Positions 24,348 to 33,244 of a stretch of DNA of 64,000 nucleotides are shown here, one piece after another. The stretch is from assembly GCA_019425045.1 (NCBI GenBank), contig JAHYYI010000002.1, positions 1 through 64,000 on the forward strand, given 5' to 3'. The notes under the pieces are model-generated. The model had not been told where the DNA came from. It saw only the letters and a program-made list of their open reading frames with translations, and did not search any database. The stretch's first letter is position 1; the number at the start of each line of letters is the position of its first letter. The position numbers were made by a program, and so were the translations under genes. Source of the stretch: Collinsella sp. GTDB taxonomy: Bacteria; Actinomycetota; Coriobacteriia; Coriobacteriales; Coriobacteriaceae.

Positions 24348-27230
24348 CTAAATAAATACGTCGACGAGGATGGGCATAAGGTTGAGCAGGCCAAACACCA
24401 GCGCCACGCCCCATCCGAGCTTAAAGCAGCTGCGCCAGGTGCTGCGCGCGAAGGTGTTGTCGATCAGCACCTCGACAAAATACGTCACGGCCATCACGAC
24501 CAGGGCTACGACCCAGCTCACGGGGTTGTCCCAAACAAAGAACATGCCCACCCACATCAAAAACAGTACGGTCTCGCACCAGTGCATAAGGGTCATCTTG
24601 GCCAGCGTGCCGCCGCTCATCTCGGTGGCGACGCCCTGGACGATCTCCTGATGCGCGTGATGCGAGTACGAAAGGTCAAACGGCGACTTGCGCAGCTTGA
24701 TGGTAAGCACCGCGAGCAGTGCGAGGAAAATGGGCGCGCTGTACACGATGATGGGGGCCGACTGCCCCGTCACGGCAATGGAATCGAAGCTATCGGTGGC
24801 AAGGTACAGGCCCACACTCATCAGCAGAACGGCGGGCTCGTAACTCATAACCTGCAGCAGCTCGCGGTCGGCGCCAACCTGGGCAAACGGGCTTTGCGTC
24901 GAGGCGGACGCCAGCACCACAAAGATCGCGGCGAGCGTCACCATAAAGGCGCACAGCAGCGTGTTGGAGCCCGACACAAAGATGCCGCCGCCCACCACGG
25001 TAAAGATGAGCGCGCACGCCATATAGGTGTCGTCCATGGTGTTTACGCTGGCAGGGGCCTTGCGCAGCAGCTTGGCAACGTCGTAGAAGGGCTGCAGCAG
25101 GCGCGGGCCCACGCGGCCCTGCATGCGAGCCGAAAGCTTACGGTCAAGGCCGTCGATCAGGCCACCAACCAAAGGCGCAATCAAGGCAAACGCCACGGTG
25201 CCAATAAAGATGCCCACGACGCCCGAACCTTCGAAATACTTGCCGCGCAGCACCGAGGGCGCACTCATGGCGAGTCTCTCGGGCCCAATCCACGCGCAGC
25301 ACAGCAGCGCAAACAGAATGATGGCACAGCAAACAACACTACCCGCGGGGCCAATTCGCTTCTCGCCAAGGGCGTCCTCCGAGTACCAATTGCGCTTTTC
25401 GGCCTTCACCTCGTGTCCCATCGAGCCGCGGAAATGGCGGTAATTGTCGGTTCCCACACCCGAAAGATATACGTTTACGTGCGGTTTGTTGCTCACGCGG
25501 AATGAAGTCAGCAGCACCACGGCGATAAACGCCACGATAACCACCATCAGATACATGGCATCCTTGCCAATAACGTACGGCACGCGGCCAAACACCATGG
25601 CCAAGTAAGGCGACACCAGACCGCTCGAGATAACCGGGAACGCCACGCAGCACAGAATCAGCAGCGCGGCGATGGTGTTGAGCGCCATCCATTCGGTCTT
25701 ATGGACATTGACCTCAACGTTTTGGGCCGTGGGATCGACGCCCGAAAGCTTGGCAAGCCACTTGCCCCAGAAGAAGAAGGTCGCGGCCGAGCCAAAGGCA
25801 AGCACCATGATCATGAGCACGTTGCCGGTCTGCGCAAACGCCACCAGGGCGCCCCACTTGGACACGAGCATGCCAAACGGCGCCACAAACATGCCCATGA
25901 TGCCCAGCATCATCAGGCGCGTCAGGTGCGGCATGCGGCTGAACATACCGTCCATGTCCTCGATATCGCGGCTGCCGATATGATGCTCGGCCGTGCCCAC
26001 GCACAGGAACAGCAGCGACTTTGCCACCGTGTGGAACAGGATCAGGAAGATGGCCGCCCATACGGCCTCGGGCGCGCCGACACCCAAGCAGGCGCTGATG
26101 AGGCCCAAGTTGGAGATGGTGGAGTACGCGAGCACGCGTTTGGCGTTGCTCTGCGAGATGGCCATGAGGGCGGCGAGCAAAAACGTGATGGCACCCACGC
26201 TCGTGACCATAAAGCCGGTCACGGGATAGATGGCATAGAGCGGGCTGAGCTTGACCATCAGGAACACGCCGGCTTTGACCATGGTTGACGAGTGCAGCAG
26301 GGCACTCGTGGGCGTGGGGGCAACCATGGCACCCAATAGCCAAGTGTGGAACGGCATCTGTGCGGCCTTGGTGAGCGCGGCAAGCGACAGCAACAGGACC
26401 GGCATCACCAGCAGCGCGGATTGCGCGGTTCCGGCGCCGGAAAGCTCGATCATGCCCGAGATGGTCAGCGGCATGCCGTTAACGTACAGGTACATGAGTC
26501 CGGCCAAAAACGCGATGCCGCCCAGCATGTTGAGGATGATCTGGGTGAAAGCGTTTTTTATGGCCTCGGGCGTGCGCGTGTAGCCAATCATGAGGAACGA
26601 GCACACGGTGGTGATTTCCCAGCCACAGAACAGCCACTCAAGGTTGTCGCTCGTCACGATGACGAACATGGCCGAGAGGAACAGGAACATAAGCGCCAGG
26701 AACTGCGGGCGACGGTCGGGCGCGGTCTGCCCGCGCAGCGCAGCCTCGTGCTCGTCGTGGGCCTGAAAGTCCTTCATGTAGCCCAAGGCATACACGCAGA
26801 TTAGGCTGCCGACGATGCCGACGGCGAGGACCATGATCACGCTCATGTAGTCAAGGTAGAGTGGCGTTGCCGTGACGGCTTCGGTCGCGGGCAGCGTCAT
26901 AGCTGCAAAGGTGAGCGAGCCCACCAGCTGCACCACGCCGAGCACCGTGGTGAGCGTGCTCTTATATTTACGCGCGTTGTACAGGATGACGGCGCACAGG
27001 ATCACGTCGATGACGGAGCTGATGATCGAGAGCACATGCGAGGCGCCGGGGGCAACCTCGAAGCTCTGCGGGCCCGTGCCAAAAAACATGACGGCGACTA
27101 CAACCGTCACCGCCATAATGATGCCAGAGCCTACAAGCCCTAGCGCATCGCGGGCGCGGTCACCGCGCGCGAGCAGCATGCCCAGCGCCGGTACCAGCGG
27201 AAACAGGGTAAGGAAATACAGTAGCGTCAT
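24348..27230 (-). CDS. echA-echB fusion: Fused Ech hydrogenase membrane subunit: EchA (NuoL-like) plus EchB (NuoH-like)
   Basis: A 960-residue membrane protein joining two normally separate subunits. Residues about 1-640 are a proton-antiporter (NuoL/M, EchA) domain with about 14-16 helices, including LFCGWEITTVCSFLMIGYTR and a conserved QMPFHTWLLGAM. Residues about 660-960 are a NuoH/EchB domain, with GLIDGLDRKLSARMQGRVGP, FAQVGADRELLQVMSYEP and KLRKSPFDLSYSHHAHQEI. Together they would form the ion-pumping membrane arm and the module docking the soluble hydrogenase. Fusion keeps the A-B-C-D-E-F order of archaeal ech operons. GGGGGAG precedes the ATG and a TATAAC -10-like box lies at 27271-27276. 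No frame break is visible at the junction. Confidence 0.9.
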   Translation of the reverse strand: MTLLYFLTLFPLVPALGMLLARGDRARDALGLVGSGIIMAVTVVVAVMFFGTGPQSFEVAPGASHVLSIISSVIDVILCAVILYNARKYKSTLTTVLGVVQLVGSLTFAAMTLPATEAVTATPLYLDYMSVIMVLAVGIVGSLICVYALGYMKDFQAHDEHEAALRGQTAPDRRPQFLALMFLFLSAMFVIVTSDNLEWLFCGWEITTVCSFLMIGYTRTPEAIKNAFTQIILNMLGGIAFLAGLMYLYVNGMPLTISGMIELSGAGTAQSALLVMPVLLLSLAALTKAAQMPFHTWLLGAMVAPTPTSALLHSSTMVKAGVFLMVKLSPLYAIYPVTGFMVTSVGAITFLLAALMAISQSNAKRVLAYSTISNLGLISACLGVGAPEAVWAAIFLILFHTVAKSLLFLCVGTAEHHIGSRDIEDMDGMFSRMPHLTRLMMLGIMGMFVAPFGMLVSKWGALVAFAQTGNVLMIMVLAFGSAATFFFWGKWLAKLSGVDPTAQNVEVNVHKTEWMALNTIAALLILCCVAFPVISSGLVSPYLAMVFGRVPYVIGKDAMYLMVVIVAFIAVVLLTSFRVSNKPHVNVYLSGVGTDNYRHFRGSMGHEVKAEKRNWYSEDALGEKRIGPAGSVVCCAIILFALLCCAWIGPERLAMSAPSVLRGKYFEGSGVVGIFIGTVAFALIAPLVGGLIDGLDRKLSARMQGRVGPRLLQPFYDVAKLLRKAPASVNTMDDTYMACALIFTVVGGGIFVSGSNTLLCAFMVTLAAIFVVLASASTQSPFAQVGADRELLQVMSYEPAVLLMSVGLYLATDSFDSIAVTGQSAPIIVYSAPIFLALLAVLTIKLRKSPFDLSYSHHAHQEIVQGVATEMSGGTLAKMTLMHWCETVLFLMWVGMFFVWDNPVSWVVALVVMAVTYFVEVLIDNTFARSTWRSCFKLGWGVALVFGLLNLMPILVDVFI

Positions 27231-27482
27231 ACCATCACTCCCCCATGCAAAAACGCTGCAATTGTTTAACGTTATAGCTCAGTTGAGGAGTAGCGGCGGC
27301 GGGTTTTCGGTCAACTGGGGAGTTTTAGGCGTACGGGGTAACGAGTCTGTCCGCTTTGGAGCAGAGAGGCGACGCTCCCCCTATCGCGGCGGCGGGCGCA
27401 CGGGCCACTGCGCGCGGTTTATTAACCACTTTGGAGGATGTTCCAGTAGGCTCACGACGGTCCAAAAAGTTGGCGCGGCAAG

Positions 27483-27507
27483 AAAAATGCGCCCCTGTGG
27501 GCGCACC
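27483..27507 (-). terminator. Rho-independent terminator of the HTH gene
   Basis: On the minus strand TGCGCCC, a 4-nt loop, GGGCGCA, then TTTTTC. It begins 2 bp after the stop codon at 27509. Confidence 0.8.
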
Positions 27508-27508
27508 A

Positions 27509-27913
27509 TCACGTTCGCTGTTCCGTCTTTTTAACGCGCGGCTTGCGACCGCGCGGCTTATCGACCAGTGCGGACTCACCGCTCTCGCGGTACTGACGGC
27601 ACCAAGCCTTGACCGAAGACTCGCTGGGAATCTTGTGCTTGATCATGGCCTCGCGAACCGTCAAGCCGTTTTCCAGACGGTCCTTAACCACAGCGAGCTT
27701 TACGTCGTACGAATAGGTGTGATGATGCGAACCGGCATTGAGAACGGCGTCGGCACCGCCCACGGCATACGCGCGGGCCCACTGACGAGCCGTGGCCTGG
27801 GGAATGCCAAGCTCCGCGGCGAGAGCGCGATGACCGACCCCCTCTTGGAGGATCTCGACGGCGCGCTGCCTAACCTCGGGCGCATGCGTGCGAGTCCTAG
27901 TTGCTTCCGACAT
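27509..27913 (-). CDS. Stand-alone double helix-turn-helix protein, IS3 OrfA/InsE-like
   Basis: About 134 residues with two HTH units: about 10-50 (HRALAAELGIPQATARQWAR) and about 70-115 (LTVREAMIKHKIPSESSVKA), then a basic tail. This is the DNA-binding half of IS3-type transposases, but no DDE (OrfB) gene follows and the gene has its own promoter and terminator. It may be an insertion-sequence remnant or a domesticated regulator. ATG 27913 is preferred; GTG 27922 is possible. I saw no flanking inverted repeats. Confidence 0.7.
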   Translation of the reverse strand: MSEATRTRTHAPEVRQRAVEILQEGVGHRALAAELGIPQATARQWARAYAVGGADAVLNAGSHHHTYSYDVKLAVVKDRLENGLTVREAMIKHKIPSESSVKAWCRQYRESGESALVDKPRGRKPRVKKTEQRT

Positions 27914-27963
27914 ACCTGCCACTTCTTAGCCTTAGCCGTTAATCTGCTTTCTTACGTGCAAGT

Positions 27964-27992
27964 TAGATAGTAACATTTTACTGTTTGCTCAA
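27964..27992 (-). promoter_or_regulatory. Promoter of the HTH gene
   Basis: Minus-strand TTGAGC (27987-27992), a 17-bp spacer, TATCTA (27964-27969), about 50 bp upstream of the start codon. Confidence 0.55.
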
Positions 27993-28246
27993 AGCAGTTA
28001 ATTAAAATAGACGCGGCGTTATCTGGGCATTTGGCACCAAATTACGACATTTCTTTATCGATTATTTACGCTGGTAGCTGACTCGCAGCTAATCGTCATT
28101 CGCTTGTCAACAAAATTGGCATCTCTTTATGTCCTTTGGTATAGAGGATATAGTTATTAACCCCTCCCCCAATATTTTTGAGTGATCTGCAAGGCAGTAG
28201 ACGTCCTCACTCCTCATGATTACCGCGCATTGCCATCCACCGGAGC
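27993..28246. other. Intergenic stretch with no recognised gene
   Basis: AT-richer than its surroundings. A 60-codon minus-strand frame at 28107-28289 runs into the terminator at 28247 and has no ribosome site, so I do not call it. Nothing else was recognised. Confidence 0.4.
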
Positions 28247-28287
28247 AAAACAAAAAGGGCGGGACCTGCTGCGCTTGCAGGCCCCGC
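28247..28287 (-). terminator. Rho-independent terminator of the flavin oxidoreductase gene
   Basis: On the minus strand GCGGGGCCTGC, a short loop, GCAGGTCCCGC, then CCTTTTTGTTTT. It lies about 75 bp beyond the stop at 28363. Confidence 0.82.
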
Positions 28288-28362
28288 ACCGGTTGACACC
28301 CGACGGGACACAGCCGGGCGAGACGGATCCGTGCTACCGCCCCGCCTAGCCGCGATGTTCAA

Positions 28363-30399
28363 CTACAGCTCGTTGGCCGCGTGATACGCCGTGCGGATGG
28401 CGCTCGCAATGTCGGCGGTGCGCTCACCCGAGCAGTCGCCCACGCAGGTCACGGGCACCGTCACGCCATCCAGGTCAAACGCGTTGGCCTTGGAGCCCAC
28501 GGCCATCACCACGTAATCGCAGGCGATCTTCACCGGCTCCTCGGCACCGTCCTCGGTGGTGCGAACAGCCTCCACGCCCTCGTCGGTAATGGCGGTCAGG
28601 CGGGTCTTAACATGCTGCTCTACGTTGTGCACGGCAAAGTCGCTCATAATCAGCGGCAGAATGGTCTCGGACTCGCCCGCGGCAATCTTGTCGAGCATCT
28701 CGACAATCGCCACCTCGCAGCCGTGCTGCAGCAGATACTCGGCAGTCTCGGTGCCCACCAGGCCACCGCCAATGACGGCGACGCGGCCGTTGAGCTCCAC
28801 CTTGCCGGCCAGCACGTCCCAGCTCGAGACGACCTTCTCCGAGTCGGCGCCCGGAACGGGGATGACCACGTCGTGCGCGCCCACAGCCACAATCGCGGCG
28901 TCGGCGGCGTTGAGGTCCGCGGGGCTAGCGGCGTGGTTGAGCTCAACCTTCACGCCCAGGCCGGGCAGAATCTTCTCGTAATACTCGACCGAACGCATGA
29001 TCTCGTCCTTGCGCGGGGGCGCAGCCGCCAGCACAATCTGGCCGCCCAGATGATCGCTCGCCTCGTAGACGGTCACGTCGTAGCCGCGCTTGGCCGCCAC
29101 GCGCGCGGCCTCCAGGCCGGCAATACCGCCGCCCACCACGGCGATCTTCTTGTCGCCCTCGCCCGGCTTAATGGCGATGGTCGCCTCGTCGCCGTTCTCG
29201 GCATTGAGCACGCACGAGATGTACTTGCGGTTTTGAATCGCGTCGACGCAGCCCTTGTTGCAGTTGAGGCACTCGCGGATGGGCTCACCCGTGGCGGCCT
29301 TCAGCGCAATGTCGGGGTCGCACATGAGCGAGCGGCCATAGGCGATGATGTCGGCCGAGCCGTCTTCCAGAATCTTCTCGCCGGCCTCGACCGAGACAAC
29401 GCGGCCGACGGTTGCCACCGGCACGGAGACCAGGGCCTTGACGCGCTCTGCCACGGGCAGCGTCCAGTTGTAGGGCATGGCGCCCATGGGCGGAATGGTG
29501 TCGCCCATGTTGCCGGTGTGGTTGGCCTGCGCGACCTGGATCATATCGATGCCCGCGCCCTCGAGCAGCTTGGCAAACTCGCAGGCCTCATCGGGCTGCA
29601 GGCCGCCCTTGCCGCGCGGCGTGCCGTCGGGGTTCTCCATAATCACGGGGAGCTTGTACTCCACCATCAGCTGCGGCGCGGCCTCCTTAATGGCAGCGAC
29701 GACCTCGAGCGCGTAGCGGACGCGGTTCTCGAACGAGCCGCCGTACTCGTCGGTGCGCTGGTTGAGGATGGCCGAGCACAGCGAACCCACCAGACGGTCG
29801 CCGTGGACCTCGATAGCGTCGATGCCGGCCTGCTGCGCGCGAGCGGCCGAGGCAGCGATGGCTTCCTTGATCTGGGTGAGCTGCTCTACGCTCGCCTCGT
29901 TCACAAAGTGCTGCATGTCGTGGTGCAGCTTGGCGTAGGCCTGCTTGCGAATCTCGTTGGACTCGGCCATCTTGGCGGCAAAGGTCTCCTCGTCGCCGGC
30001 GGCCTTGGCCTCCTGCGCGGCCTTGGCGGCGGCCATGGAGCCCATGACCATGCGGCCGACGCCGGGGACGTCGTACTCGGGGTGGAACAGCTGCAGCGCG
30101 ACCTTGGCGCCGTGCTTGTGGACGGCGTCGGCCAGGGCCTTAAACGTGGGGATCTGGGCGTCGGTCGCCAGCTTGGGCGTGGGGCTTGCGGTCATAACGG
30201 GAGCGACGTCGCCGATGACGATGTAGCTCACGCCGCCACGGGCCAGGCGCTCGTAAAAAGCCAGGCTGCGCTCGCCGATGGAACCGTCGCGCTCCTCGTA
30301 GCCGGTGGTCAGCGGCGGGAACATAATGCGGTTCTTGAGCTCAAGGGGGCCAACCGTAATGGGCTGGAGCAGCTTGGATGCAGGTGCGGTCATGGACAT
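28363..30399 (-). CDS. NADH:flavin oxidoreductase / 2,4-dienoyl-CoA reductase-like (Old Yellow Enzyme, BaiCD/BaiH-like)
   Basis: A 678-residue three-domain flavoenzyme. The OYE TIM barrel (about 10-370) binds FMN and has EVHGDRLVGSLCSAILNQRT. A Cys cluster near 388-410 (CLNCNKGC and later ISCV) fits one 4Fe-4S. An FAD/NAD(P) region (about 425-678) has GGGIAGLEAARVA and GGGLVGTETAEYL. The architecture matches 2,4-dienoyl-CoA reductase, enoate reductase and the bile-acid enzymes BaiCD and BaiH. In gut Coriobacteriia such enzymes reduce C=C bonds of diverse substrates; the substrate here is unknown. No other bai-like genes lie nearby. Residues about 125-170 are a helical insertion in the barrel. 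Monocistronic, ending at the 28247 terminator. Confidence 0.88.
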   Translation of the reverse strand: MSMTAPASKLLQPITVGPLELKNRIMFPPLTTGYEERDGSIGERSLAFYERLARGGVSYIVIGDVAPVMTASPTPKLATDAQIPTFKALADAVHKHGAKVALQLFHPEYDVPGVGRMVMGSMAAAKAAQEAKAAGDEETFAAKMAESNEIRKQAYAKLHHDMQHFVNEASVEQLTQIKEAIAASAARAQQAGIDAIEVHGDRLVGSLCSAILNQRTDEYGGSFENRVRYALEVVAAIKEAAPQLMVEYKLPVIMENPDGTPRGKGGLQPDEACEFAKLLEGAGIDMIQVAQANHTGNMGDTIPPMGAMPYNWTLPVAERVKALVSVPVATVGRVVSVEAGEKILEDGSADIIAYGRSLMCDPDIALKAATGEPIRECLNCNKGCVDAIQNRKYISCVLNAENGDEATIAIKPGEGDKKIAVVGGGIAGLEAARVAAKRGYDVTVYEASDHLGGQIVLAAAPPRKDEIMRSVEYYEKILPGLGVKVELNHAASPADLNAADAAIVAVGAHDVVIPVPGADSEKVVSSWDVLAGKVELNGRVAVIGGGLVGTETAEYLLQHGCEVAIVEMLDKIAAGESETILPLIMSDFAVHNVEQHVKTRLTAITDEGVEAVRTTEDGAEEPVKIACDYVVMAVGSKANAFDLDGVTVPVTCVGDCSGERTADIASAIRTAYHAANEL

Positions 30400-30532
30400 T
30401 CCTCTCTTGTAGGCGCGGCGGCGATGGTGCCGCGTAGTTGTCTAGAGGATATGGCATGGGAGCACGGCGACGCAACGGAAATCGGCGGATAGCAGGCGAG
30501 GGCTGGTGGATGGGGCAGGGTTGGGTTGGGGG

Positions 30533-30833
30533 TTTGTCTCGATCTGTAACAGTTACTCGGCAAATACCGTTCCTCGTGTTACAGATCAAGACATTCCCCT
30601 CGGCCCATCCTCAACAATCTAAATCTGTAACAGTTAGACCCACTTTTGACCTCTACCTGTTACAGATCAAGACAAACCAACCCGGTCTGCCAGAACATCT
30701 AAATCTGTAACAGTTACTCGGCAAAAACCGTCCCTTGTGTTACAAATTTAGACAAACGGAGGCCGGCTGCTGGTTTGTCTCGATCTGTAACATCTAGCCG
30801 CCCAAATCGGGCCTACCTGTTACAGATCGAGAT
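30533..30833. repeat. Four tandem palindromic units with ATCTGTAACA/TGTTACAGAT stems
   Basis: Units at 30533-30593, 30618-30677, 30698-30756 and 30774-30833, period about 76-85 bp. Each has an outer 10-bp stem ATCTGTAACA/TGTTACAGAT flanked by TTTGTCT or AAGACA (unit 3 has ACAAATTT on one arm). Each encloses a variable loop of about 25 nt that often has its own short stem (for example CGGCAAATACCG in unit 1). The loops of units 1 and 3 match closely; those of 2 and 4 differ. No protein frame crosses it. Confidence 0.8.
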
Positions 30834-31347
30834 TTTGCTTCAGAAGCCGAGAGCAGAAGCCCGAGCGGAAAAGCGGGCAGGCCGACGGCATCGCCCCGCC
30901 GTCATACCGAGGACCGCGCCACGGCAGTCCGGGCGTGGGCCAACCCCGCAATTCCGGACATTTCACCCCTTTTCCGACTCCTCCTCCTTTCATCCAGGAT
31001 GCCCGGACGGCAAGAGTCGGAACGTCTCCTCAATATCCAAACTTCACGCAAGCCCAATGCGAATAGAGACGGACCTGGCAAATCAAGACACGGCTAGCCG
31101 CTCGCACCCAAAGCCGTTTGCCTAAAAATGTATACCGCTGGCCGAAATGGAAAGATGGTAACAGCGAAAAAGACTAGCCGAGCTCGTTTTAAGCACCGTT
31201 TGTTCCGTCCCGCATGTTTTGTGAACACTCTAACTATCATGAAGCCAGTAAACAGAGGTGGACATCAACATCCAACGCCGGCAAGCATGTGAGCGCCTCC
31301 TCTGTCGAAGGGGCAAGCCCCCGAGATTAGTTAGGAGAGGGGAAGAG
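30834..31347. other. Intergenic region upstream of the alpha-glucoside PTS gene
   Basis: About 510 bp. It must contain the PTS operon promoter, but I see no strong -35/-10 pair. A GGGGCAAGCCCC palindrome lies at 31310-31321, about 25 bp before the start codon, and could be an operator or leader hairpin. No gene recognised. Confidence 0.4.
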
Positions 31348-32910
31348 ATGGATAAAGTCAAAACGGCCTTCCAGAACTTTGGCCGCGTTATCGTCGACCC
31401 TATTTTGTACCTTTCGGTAACGGGCATCATTTTGGCCATCGCCACGGTATGCTCGCTCGGCAGCGGAGTTGTCGCGGATCTGGGCACGCTGCTCTCCGCG
31501 GCAACCAACTCCGCGGTGATCGGCAACCTGCCGGTGATTTTCGCAGTCGGCCTAACGGCAGGCTTCGCAAAGAAACAAAAATCCAACGCGGCAGTGTTTG
31601 GACTTATTAGTTACCTCATGTTCCTGTATGTCAACAACGCCTACCTGACGCTCACCGATCAGCTGGCAAAAGCCGGCGCGATGGGTCTGTATGGCACTGG
31701 CCAGGCAACGGTACTGGGTCTTCAAGTTACCGATGTCAACGTCTTCGGTGGCGTACTCATCGGATGCTTCTGCGGTTGGCTCTATAACAAACTGATCGAC
31801 GTAAAGGTATCGGAGTATATCCGGATTTACGGCGGACCCCGCCTGGCCCTTCTGGCGATGGTTCCGCTGAGCATTGTCTTCGGCATCGGAGCGACTATCG
31901 TGTGGCCCCCTATCGCCAACGCCATCAGCAACGCTTCTTCATTCATCGCAGCCTCGGGTGGTCTGGGCGTTTTCATTTACGACTTCCTGAACCGCGTCCT
32001 CGTACCTCTCGGCATGCACCACTTTATGTGGATGCCGTTTGACTACTCCGCGATTGGCGGCACGGCGGTCATCGCCGGCCAGAGCGTTTCTGGCGCAGCA
32101 AACATCTTCTATGCCGAGCTTCCTCTTATCGCCGACGGGTCCCTCACCACAGTCGATCCCTCTGTCCGCTTTGCCATGTTCGGCTTTGGCAAGGAATTCG
32201 TAACCCTTGGCACCGTGCTCGCAATGATTGCAACCTCCCGTCCTGAGAATCGAAAAGCCGTTGCAGCCATGCTGGTGCCTATTTACATCACAGCCATGCT
32301 CTCCGGCATCACCGAGCCGCTTGACTTCATGATCCTGTTCGCGTCTCCGATTCTCTGGGTTGCCTACAGCCTGTTCTACGGACTGGGCGAGATGCTCCTG
32401 TTTGTCCTGGGAGTCCGCTTGCTTAACATGTACGGTGGCATCGAGCTGCTCACGCTCGGCCTGCCTTTGCCAATGGGCGTCACCAAGTTCCCGATTTACA
32501 TCGTCTTGGGCATCGTGTTTGCCGCCGTTTCGTTCATCGTTCTGGCGGTGGTGATCAAGAAACTCAACCTCATGACGCCCGGCCGTTCCGCAGAGTGGTC
32601 TGCAGAGGTCTCCGGAGACAACAATGCTCTCGAGTCCTCCGGAACTCCGGAAGTCGACGCAAAACAGCAGGAAATGGTGCAGAACATCATCAACGGCCTT
32701 GGCGGCAAGGACAATATCAACACCATGGGCTGCTGCATGACTCGTCTCCGTGTCGAAGTCAAAGATCCCGACAAGGTCAACGAAGAGACCATCAAGAAGG
32801 CTATCGACAAGGGCCTGTTTAAGAACGGCACCAATGTCCAAATTGTCGTGGGAACCAACGTGCACTCCGTCTACGACCTGCTGCGTCCCATCCTTAATCT
32901 GGAAGATTAA
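31348..32910 (+). CDS. PTS alpha-glucoside-type EIICB permease
   Basis: A 520-residue protein. The EIIC domain (about 1-415) of the glucose superfamily imports and phosphorylates the sugar; it has about ten membrane helices and the conserved GITEPLDF segment. The EIIB domain (about 440-520) has phospho-Cys in MGCCMTRLRVEV. No EIIA domain is present, so a separate EIIA-Glc-like protein must supply phosphate. Start ATG 31348 follows GGAGAGGGGAAG. With the GH4 gene downstream, the sequence fits MalX/GlvC/AglA-type permeases for maltose, trehalose or other alpha-glucosides; the exact sugar is inferred. Confidence 0.9.
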   Translation: MDKVKTAFQNFGRVIVDPILYLSVTGIILAIATVCSLGSGVVADLGTLLSAATNSAVIGNLPVIFAVGLTAGFAKKQKSNAAVFGLISYLMFLYVNNAYLTLTDQLAKAGAMGLYGTGQATVLGLQVTDVNVFGGVLIGCFCGWLYNKLIDVKVSEYIRIYGGPRLALLAMVPLSIVFGIGATIVWPPIANAISNASSFIAASGGLGVFIYDFLNRVLVPLGMHHFMWMPFDYSAIGGTAVIAGQSVSGAANIFYAELPLIADGSLTTVDPSVRFAMFGFGKEFVTLGTVLAMIATSRPENRKAVAAMLVPIYITAMLSGITEPLDFMILFASPILWVAYSLFYGLGEMLLFVLGVRLLNMYGGIELLTLGLPLPMGVTKFPIYIVLGIVFAAVSFIVLAVVIKKLNLMTPGRSAEWSAEVSGDNNALESSGTPEVDAKQQEMVQNIINGLGGKDNINTMGCCMTRLRVEVKDPDKVNEETIKKAIDKGLFKNGTNVQIVVGTNVHSVYDLLRPILNLED

Positions 32911-32955
32911 CAGTCGCTTAATCGATAATCGATAAGCGATAAGCGAGGAGACCTC

Positions 32956-33225
32956 ATGTTGACCAAAACGTTTCATTCAATCCGAGGCATGTTCGAACGC
33001 CTGCTCAACATGTACAAAGAAAAGTCGACAAGGGGTCTTCTCGTACTTATGGCTGCATTCGCATGTGGTTTTATCTGGCCGCTCCTGGGTCTACTCGCTG
33101 CGGTTTGGACCCGGCGTTCAGGAAGGCACGCGGACGCAGGCAGCATTGCAGGAATGGCGGCGGTCATCAACATCGCTACCTACTTCGTGCAGATAGTGAC
33201 CAAGATTGTCTGCAGCTCAATTTGA
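32956..33225 (+). CDS. Small hypothetical membrane protein in the alpha-glucoside operon
   Basis: An 89-residue protein with a basic N-terminus and two probable membrane helices (about 27-48 and 65-84). GAGGAG lies 6 nt before its ATG. It sits 45 bp after the PTS gene and 19 bp before the GH4 gene, so it is co-transcribed. I do not recognise the family; an accessory to the permease is possible. Confidence 0.65.
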   Translation: MLTKTFHSIRGMFERLLNMYKEKSTRGLLVLMAAFACGFIWPLLGLLAAVWTRRSGRHADAGSIAGMAAVINIATYFVQIVTKIVCSSI

Positions 33226-33244
33226 TTTGAAAGGCATGAACAAC

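Noticed and set aside
28107..28289. 60-codon minus-strand frame
   Set aside because: Includes the flavoenzyme terminator hairpin and lacks a start signal.
28363..30399. Bile-acid 7-dehydroxylation (bai) operon
   Set aside because: The flavoenzyme has BaiCD/BaiH-like architecture, but no other bai-type genes lie nearby; the architecture is shared by many enoate reductases.
30533..30833. CRISPR array
   Set aside because: Each unit is itself a 60-bp palindrome with an internal variable loop, spacing is uneven and no cas genes are present.
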